A stretch of 64,000 bases of DNA from Paucilactobacillus kaifaensis (GTDB taxonomy: Bacteria; Bacillota; Bacilli; Lactobacillales; Lactobacillaceae). Positions 59,038 to 64,000 of the stretch are shown here, piece by piece; the first letter of the stretch is position 1, and the number at the start of each line of letters is the position of its first letter. A model generated the notes under the pieces. That model had not been told where the DNA came from. It saw only the letters and a program-made list of their open reading frames with translations, and did not search any database. The stretch covers positions 1-64,000 of the forward strand of contig NZ_BJDM01000008.1 of NCBI RefSeq assembly GCF_005405145.1, written 5' to 3'. Position numbers and translations under genes: made by a program.

Positions 59038-59259
59038 TCCGCGGTTCCACCTCATGTGCACTGAGTCCTCACAGACCCAATCTCAACAAGTTTAATTCAC
59101 TAAACTTAAGGCTGTAACGGGCACCCCGGATTTTCCTACTGGAATTCAGAAAATCAACTCACAGATGTGATTCAAACAATCACCGAACTCTCTTCCCATC
59201 AACGAGAGCTTTCTTAATCAATCATTGTTCTACTAGTCTGTTCACTGTTTTTTGATGTT
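58996..59259 (-). promoter_or_regulatory. First T-box riboswitch unit of the amino-acid ABC transporter
   Basis: On the minus strand the stem I region has AGAGAG with GGTGATTG, then CTGAATTCCAGTAGG, which resembles the specifier loop (GAA-N-codon-AGTAGG), giving TCC or, read one base earlier, TTC. CCGTTA follows, then stem III (GGGTC/GACTC) and the T-box TGAGGTGGAACCGCGG (59039-59054). UGGA predicts a tRNA with discriminator U, which does not fit Ser or Phe easily, so the amino acid remains unassigned. The 486-base gap between mreD and the permease gene is filled by these two units. Confidence 0.88.
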
Positions 59260-59265
59260 GATAAC

Positions 59266-59294
59266 ATCCTAATACATTCAAAAAGGCTTGTCAA
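59266..59294 (-). promoter_or_regulatory. Promoter of the T-box leader and ABC transporter operon
   Basis: Minus strand: perfect -35 TTGACA (59289-59294), a 17-base spacer and TAGGAT (59266-59271). Transcription should begin near 59259. Confidence 0.7.
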
Positions 59295-59312
59295 TAACTA
59301 ATTATTAAAATA

Positions 59313-59849
59313 CTATGAGTTTTTTTGTTGCATTGCACGCACAAAAATACTGCGAATAGGTAAGTATAATACTACCAGATAAACCAAATTTAAAGCTAAT
59401 GTAGGTGCCAAGACATAAATCAAAAAGTCTCCGAAACTACTGTTAACCACACCAATAATTGTGTAAGCAAAATAATTAATCAGCTCCAAACAAGTGATAT
59501 CAATGAAAAATATCATGATTACGGTCAAAAATGTTGGGGTGAAGTATTTTGCTAACGCTTTTGTTAAAGCAATAATCAGCGGAAATAAAAACATAAACAA
59601 GCCGATAATCCCAGAATAATATAAGTCAAAAATTAGTCCAGTTACAGCTGCAAATGGAACTAATGGTATTTTCGTGTCTTCTTCAAAGAAATAAGCCAAT
59701 ACCAACCACAGAATTACCAAATGGCTAACCATTGAGTACGGATAACTAAAAAGCCACCCACTAAAAACCTTACTGACTGAACCGTCTAAAAAGAAGGCAA
59801 CAAATAATCCAATTGGAAAAATATAGCGCAGTCGCGATAATCTATACAT
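59313..59849 (-). CDS. mreD: Rod shape-determining protein MreD
   Basis: A 178-residue polytopic protein with about five membrane helices covering most of its length ('VPFAAVTGLIFDLYYSGIIG' is a typical MreD segment). It is part of the elongasome with MreB, MreC and RodA. Sequence conservation in MreD is low, so position after mreC is important evidence. ATG 59849 follows TAGGAG. Confidence 0.9.
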   Translation of the reverse strand: MYRLSRLRYIFPIGLFVAFFLDGSVSKVFSGWLFSYPYSMVSHLVILWLVLAYFFEEDTKIPLVPFAAVTGLIFDLYYSGIIGLFMFLFPLIIALTKALAKYFTPTFLTVIMIFFIDITCLELINYFAYTIIGVVNSSFGDFLIYVLAPTLALNLVYLVVLYLPIRSIFVRAMQQKNS

Positions 59850-59861
59850 AATTAACTACTC

Positions 59862-60713
59862 CTACGAATCTAGTTCTGCCACGGTAACAATATTAATGTT
59901 ATTGAAATTAGTGGCTGGCTTAATGTAGATCTTCTTAGCTAGTCCATAATCATCTTTAGTAACCCGTGCTACCTTACCAACGTATAATCCTTTGGGTGTG
60001 ACACCGCCCATGCCACTAGTAATTACTTTAGAACCTTTAGTGATTTTCACCTTTGAAGTGACCTGACCCATAATTAATTGACCAGTAGCTTTTTGATACC
60101 CAGTAATAATTCCATTAACCGTCTTGCCTTGTTTGTTAGAAATTTGGATTGCAAAGCGGTTGGATGCCTCATTACTATCACTTAATAATTCAACCTTACT
60201 ATTGGTTTTATTAACTTCAGACACACGCCCAATTAATCCAGCACCAGACATTACTGGCATGTTTTTAGAAATACCCGCAGCCTGCCCCTTGTTAATAACC
60301 AATTGATTCTGCCATGAAGATGGGGTTCTAGTTAATACAGATGCAGTGACAGTCGTATAATCAGTCAACGAGTTATTCAATTTCAATTCTTTTTTTAATT
60401 GTTGGTTTTCTTTTGCTAATGTTTGGTCACGTACTTTTACCTGAGCCAGATCACTAACTTGTTTTTTTAATAATTGGTTTTCCTGATAAGCATTCATTAA
60501 CTCCGAAATTGAATCAAAGCCACCTTGAACTGCATTTACCGGATATGCTATCACAGCTCCAGCAAAGCCAACTACGTCATTCCCGAATTGTTGGATTATC
60601 GGTGGTGTTGCTCGCTTATTACGAACAGCAACCGAACCGGCCATTAAACCAAAACAAACTACTAATGACACCACGATAATTACCAAACGACGGTTTGAAA
60701 AAAACTTTTGCAT
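59862..60713 (-). CDS. mreC: Rod shape-determining protein MreC
   Basis: A 283-residue bitopic protein: membrane helix (about residues 9-28), a coiled-coil (about 62-105, rich in Leu, Gln and Lys) and the extracellular beta-barrel MreC domain with 'SWQNQLVINKGQAAGI' and 'VITSGMGGVTPKGLYVGKV'. It scaffolds the wall-elongation complex. The start is ATG 60713, with GGAGG upstream, not an in-frame GTG six codons earlier that precedes the ribosome site. Confidence 0.94.
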   Translation of the reverse strand: MQKFFSNRRLVIIVVSLVVCFGLMAGSVAVRNKRATPPIIQQFGNDVVGFAGAVIAYPVNAVQGGFDSISELMNAYQENQLLKKQVSDLAQVKVRDQTLAKENQQLKKELKLNNSLTDYTTVTASVLTRTPSSWQNQLVINKGQAAGISKNMPVMSGAGLIGRVSEVNKTNSKVELLSDSNEASNRFAIQISNKQGKTVNGIITGYQKATGQLIMGQVTSKVKITKGSKVITSGMGGVTPKGLYVGKVARVTKDDYGLAKKIYIKPATNFNNINIVTVAELDS

Positions 60714-60747
60714 TTTAATCCTCCAATGCACTTTCAGGCTAAATCAA

Positions 60748-60785
60748 CGGGGTTGGACAAAACATTAGTTTTGTGACCAACCCCG
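60748..60785 (-). other. Stable hairpin between mreB and mreC
   Basis: In the 146-base gap, CGGGGTTGG/CCAACCCCG (9 bp) stacks on ACAAAAC/GTTTTGT (7 bp) with a 2-base bulge and loop TAAT. A second small palindrome ACTCAAT/ATTGAGT lies at 60796-60811. There is no T-run after the large hairpin on the minus strand, so processing or mRNA stabilisation is more likely than termination. Confidence 0.7.
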
Positions 60786-60859
60786 TCCAAATAAACTCAA
60801 TAAATTGAGTCAGTTCGCTATCTCAATGCTGGTAATTCACAGCAATTGACATATCTTTA

Positions 60860-61864
60860 TTATTTTTTCTTCATGACGTCGATACTTTTAAGTGATTCAC
60901 CAGTTCCTACTGCGACACAATCCAACGGTTCTGAAGCAATAAAGACCGGCACTTTTGTTTCTTCAGCAATCACTTCTGGTAAATGTTTTAGTAAAGCACC
61001 ACCACCAGTCAAAACAATTCCATGATCAATTACATCCGCTGCAATTTCTGGTGATGTTTCTTCTAGTGTCTCCTTGATTGCAGTAATAATATCAGCAACA
61101 ACATCTTGTAACGCAGTTGCGACATCGGTGGCTGAAACTTCAGTTGTCTTTGGTAGGCCAGAAACTAAATCACGACCACGGATTTCAGTTGTACCCATTT
61201 CGGCTGAAGCTTCAATGGAAGCTGAACCAATATCCCACTTGAGCTTTTCAGCAGTTCTTTCACCAATTAATAAATTGAGGTTTTGACGAACATAATAAAC
61301 GATTGCTTCGTCCATTTTATCGCCAGCCATGCGAATAGAACGACTTGAAACGATACCGCCCAATGAAATAGTAGCAACATCTGTTGTACCACCACCAATA
61401 TCAACAACCATACTACCAGTTGGATCCATAACAGGCAGACCGGCGCCAATTGCAGCTGCAAATGGTTCTTCAATAACATAGGCATCACGAGCACCAGCAA
61501 CTCTGGTTGCATCAATAACTGCCCGTTTTTCAACTTCTGTGACACCACTAGGAACACAGACCATTACATATGGCTTGCCACTGCTCTTACCAAGTGCCTT
61601 TTCAATGTAATGTTTCATCATTGCTACAGTTGTATCATAATCAGCAATTACGCCATCTTTCATTGGTCGAATTGCGACAATACTAGCTGGTGTTCTACCG
61701 ATCATTTCGCGTGCAGCGTCACCAACAGAAACAATTTCCCCAGTTTTAGTGTTTTTGGCAACCACCGATGGTTCACGCAGTACAATTCCTTTACCATCAA
61801 CATATACAATTGTATTGGCGGTTCCTAAGTCAATTCCAATATTTTTAGTTCCGATTCCAAGCAC
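60860..61864 (-). CDS. mreB: Rod shape-determining protein MreB
   Basis: A 334-residue bacterial actin. Phosphate loops '[19 protein letters not shown]' and '[19 protein letters not shown]' and the adenosine motif '[17 protein letters not shown]' are present. MreB filaments direct lateral wall synthesis, so the organism is probably a rod. The start is taken as GTG 61864 (MLGIGTKN), nine bases after AAGGGA and matching the family N-terminus; ATGs up to 21 bases earlier precede that site. An extended -10 TGGTATAAT is at 61924-61932. Confidence 0.95.
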   Translation of the reverse strand: MLGIGTKNIGIDLGTANTIVYVDGKGIVLREPSVVAKNTKTGEIVSVGDAAREMIGRTPASIVAIRPMKDGVIADYDTTVAMMKHYIEKALGKSSGKPYVMVCVPSGVTEVEKRAVIDATRVAGARDAYVIEEPFAAAIGAGLPVMDPTGSMVVDIGGGTTDVATISLGGIVSSRSIRMAGDKMDEAIVYYVRQNLNLLIGERTAEKLKWDIGSASIEASAEMGTTEIRGRDLVSGLPKTTEVSATDVATALQDVVADIITAIKETLEETSPEIAADVIDHGIVLTGGGALLKHLPEVIAEETKVPVFIASEPLDCVAVGTGESLKSIDVMKKK

Positions 61865-61923
61865 GCTGTTTCTTCCCTTCATCATACAAATCTATTTATC
61901 TAGTTTATTACAATAATATTAGT

Positions 61924-61932
61924 ATTATACCA
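61924..61932 (-). promoter_or_regulatory. Promoter of mreBCD (extended -10)
   Basis: Minus strand: TATAAT (61924-61929) preceded by TGG, an extended -10; the -35 at the expected distance is poor. Confidence 0.6.
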
Positions 61933-62027
61933 TAGTACTTTACTTCGTTCACATTACTTTATCAAAGATAAACCAATTTAGCGCATCACAAAACAATTGA
62001 GCCATAATTTAAGAATAACTTAGAAAA

Positions 62028-62678
62028 TCAACTGACAGCATCAATTAAATTTGCTTCTCGTAAACTAAGATAATCTCGTTGTCCAATGATAAAACTATCC
62101 AACAAGTTAATTCCAAGCAGTTGACCACACTGATTCAAACGTTTAGTAAATGCAATGTCATTTTTAGACGGTTCCACGACTCCACTTGGATGGTTGTGCG
62201 CAACTAAAATTGATTCAGCATGTTGTTCCAACGCCAAAGCAAAAATTTCTCGCGGATGAACGGGACACGTTGTTAATGTTCCTTTAAATACTACTTGTTG
62301 ACTTAAAATACGATGCTTAACATCTAAACAAATCAAGCACAGATTTTCTTGTTGATCATTTCTAAATTCTGAAATCAGATTTTCCCCAACCTGACGGCTT
62401 GAAAAAACCTTTCCCATTAACGGTCGCGATGTTTTGGCAATTCGTTGTCCAATTTCAATGCCCACCATTAACTGCACAAAGGATTGGTCAATATCTTCCA
62501 TAAATTTACTTTTTTGCCACTCATGAGCATTTTTATAATCTGCTAAGGTTGGAAAAGCACCCCAAAATAACGCTTCAAGTTCTAAACGGTGTTTCTTATT
62601 ACTCTTAAATTGATAACTAAAAAATTTACTTAATAATTCATGATCATTCAACCCAGTTAAACCGCTATGATAATTCAT
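62028..62678 (-). CDS. RadC/YsxA family JAB-domain protein
   Basis: A 216-residue protein with an N-terminal UPF0758 helical domain and a JAB/MPN metalloprotease-like domain carrying 'LVAHNHPSGVVEPSKNDIAF' (HxHPSGxxxPSxxD, about residues 158-177). It is called RadC, but a direct repair role is doubtful. ATG 62678 follows AAGGGGTGA. Position next to mreB is conserved in Bacilli. Confidence 0.92.
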   Translation of the reverse strand: MNYHSGLTGLNDHELLSKFFSYQFKSNKKHRLELEALFWGAFPTLADYKNAHEWQKSKFMEDIDQSFVQLMVGIEIGQRIAKTSRPLMGKVFSSRQVGENLISEFRNDQQENLCLICLDVKHRILSQQVVFKGTLTTCPVHPREIFALALEQHAESILVAHNHPSGVVEPSKNDIAFTKRLNQCGQLLGINLLDSFIIGQRDYLSLREANLIDAVS

Positions 62679-62719
62679 TCTTTCACCCCTTTATAATAGA
62701 AAGTACGGATGAAAACAAT

Positions 62720-64000
62720 TTAATCTTTAAAAAATGGACGAACTTCAGAAATAAAATATAGTGACCCCGTAATTAATAAAATATCATCTTGCGACATTTC
62801 CTGAGTAATCTTAACTAACCCTGCTTGCCAATTAGCTGCAGTCTGAATTGAATTAACTGAATGTTGATTTTTTAATAACTGCTCGCTAACTGCTCCGGGT
62901 CTTTTTTGAGTTGGACCGGTAAATGTTGTTATTACCAAATGAACATTTTTTACTGCTGCCAATGCCGCAATCATTTGATGTACTTGCTTATCAGCCAGTA
63001 TTGCAATTAAAACATATACTTCCTGTTGTTTAAAGGTAGTTTCAATTGTCTGAATAACTGCCTGAATGGCTGGTAAATTATGAGCCCCATCTAAAATGAT
63101 TAATGGTTGTTCATTAACCCGCTCCATTCTGCCAGACCAACTTGCCCGTTTTAGTCCTGTTTTAATATCTTGAATTGCTGGTTTAATACCTTTTTTGTCA
63201 CAATATAACAAAAAAGCAGTTAGTGCAGTTGCTGCGTTATCAATTTGATAATCACCCAACAAACTGATATTGAAGGTTGTTTTTAATAAGTTTAAACCAC
63301 TATAACTAAACTGCTCACCCCATTTTGGCGCAGTTTCTTTAGTTACTTTATAGTCAGTGCCATACTGGTAAATTGGAGCAGCTTGATCGGCTGCAATTTG
63401 TAAAATTGTATTGCGGGCATCATCAGGAATCTTACCAGTAATGACCGGTATACTGGGCTTGATAATACCACCTTTTTGACTAGCAATTTCTGGAAGTGTG
63501 TCTCCTAATAGACGCATGTGGTCATAACCAATTGTTGTAATAATTGAAGCTATCGGTGTAATAATATTTGTAGAATCAAACTGACCGCCAATTCCTACCT
63601 CAACGATGACAATATCTGGCTTGATCTGGTTAAAGTACATAAACATTAATGCAGTTACAATTTCAAATTCAGTCGGACCACCTTCTGGAAGTGTACGATC
63701 TAAATGATCAATAACAGGAATAATTTTTTGGACCAACTTTACGAGCTGATCATCATCAATTGGCACTCCATCAAGGCTAATTCGTTCATTAAACCGAGTT
63801 AAAAATGGCGAGGTAAATGTCCCAACCTCTTGTCCTTGTGCCATAAATAATGATCTCAGAAATGCCGTTGTTGAACCTTTTCCATTTGTTCCAGCAACGT
63901 GAATCATCTGCAAATTTTCTTGCGGGTCACCTAATTGTTGCATCAACAATTGCATTCGTTTCAAGGTTGGTATTTTTTTAAACTGTGTCCGACCATGAAT
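62720..64000 (-). CDS. folC: Folylpolyglutamate synthase/dihydrofolate synthase, 5' end beyond the window
   Basis: The open frame runs off the right edge: the first codons here read IHGRTQFKKIPTLKRM, the usual sequence a few residues after a FolC start, so about 427 residues of a slightly longer protein are visible. The P-loop 'HVAGTNGKGSTTAFLRSLF', 'FTSPFLTRFNERI', 'VEVGIGGQFDSTNI' and 'IILDGAHNLPAIQ' are diagnostic. It adds glutamates to folates. A TTG within the frame at 63964 is not the true start. Confidence 0.95.
   Translation of the reverse strand: MHGRTQFKKIPTLKRMQLLMQQLGDPQENLQMIHVAGTNGKGSTTAFLRSLFMAQGQEVGTFTSPFLTRFNERISLDGVPIDDDQLVKLVQKIIPVIDHLDRTLPEGGPTEFEIVTALMFMYFNQIKPDIVIVEVGIGGQFDSTNIITPIASIITTIGYDHMRLLGDTLPEIASQKGGIIKPSIPVITGKIPDDARNTILQIAADQAAPIYQYGTDYKVTKETAPKWGEQFSYSGLNLLKTTFNISLLGDYQIDNAATALTAFLLYCDKKGIKPAIQDIKTGLKRASWSGRMERVNEQPLIILDGAHNLPAIQAVIQTIETTFKQQEVYVLIAILADKQVHQMIAALAAVKNVHLVITTFTGPTQKRPGAVSEQLLKNQHSVNSIQTAANWQAGLVKITQEMSQDDILLITGSLYFISEVRPFFKD

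Noticed and set aside
63928-63964. TTG at 63964 as the start of folC
   Set aside because: The frame upstream to the window edge encodes the conserved FolC N-terminal segment, so the true start lies outside.

Overview
The window is a stretch of chromosome from a low-GC Gram-positive bacterium of the family Lactobacillaceae (Lactobacillus in the broad sense). The evidence is the low GC content, strong Shine-Dalgarno sites, frequent TTG and GTG starts, T-box leaders, and Bacilli-type gene sets: ccpA-pepQ, comGA-comGG, yutD-yutF, mutS2-cvpA-zapA, ireB-ruvX-DUF1292, yfmF-yfmH-rodZ-pgsA-cinA-recA-rny and mreBCD. I cannot name a species. Almost all genes lie on the minus strand, as does the start of an rRNA operon that leaves the left edge, so that strand is probably the leading strand. 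I see no insertion sequence, prophage, CRISPR array or tRNA gene; this is mostly conserved core genome.

Layout. 1-140: promoter and leader of an rRNA operon (minus). 280-2004: an orphan gene, then pgpA and a DedA protein on plus. 2013-6114: DUF1461, NagD-like HAD, YutD, YunD and a metallophosphoesterase. 6194-8412: acetate kinase and a YtxK-type methyltransferase. 8479-12215: the complete seven-gene late competence operon comGA-comGG. 12322-16260: yebC, an orphan membrane protein, and divergent ccpA/pepQ. 16334-18232: YtxH and DUF948 envelope proteins and an MscS channel. 18313-20678: lysine-branch genes dapL and dapH with a c-di-AMP-type CBS protein. 20791-23719: phosphoesterase, dITPase, glutamate racemase, YslB and thioredoxin. 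23800-29099: mutS2, cvpA, zapA, rnhC, DUF1292, ruvX and ireB. 29215-32136: alaS behind a T-box leader. 32133-37450: RNA helicase, NrnA, DNA polymerase IV, YajC and Tgt. 37462-44828: queA, ruvB, ruvA, mutL and mutS. 44978-53514: RNase Y, recA with an SOS box, cinA, pgsA, rodZ and the YfmH/YfmF pair. 53716-56576: aspartate kinase and cardiolipin synthase. 56641-59259: an amino-acid ABC transporter under an unusual T-box leader. 59313-64000: mreD, mreC, mreB, radC and the 3' part of folC.

Themes. DNA repair and recombination are heavily represented (mutS, mutL, ruvA, ruvB, recA, dinB, radC, ruvX, mutS2), next to a full DNA-uptake pseudopilus operon and recA/cinA. Cell-shape and wall functions (mreBCD, rodZ, murI, dapH, dapL, zapA, cvpA) and phospholipid synthesis (pgsA, pgpA, cls) also recur.

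The most unusual signals are regulatory RNAs. The ABC transporter leader looks like one specifier-bearing T-box followed by a second stem III, T-box and terminator unit without its own stem I; the two units also differ at the base that reads the tRNA discriminator. The alaS T-box seems to have a very short stem I with GCU in a hairpin loop. The YtxK-type methyltransferase has no ATG, GTG or TTG available at its conserved N-terminus.
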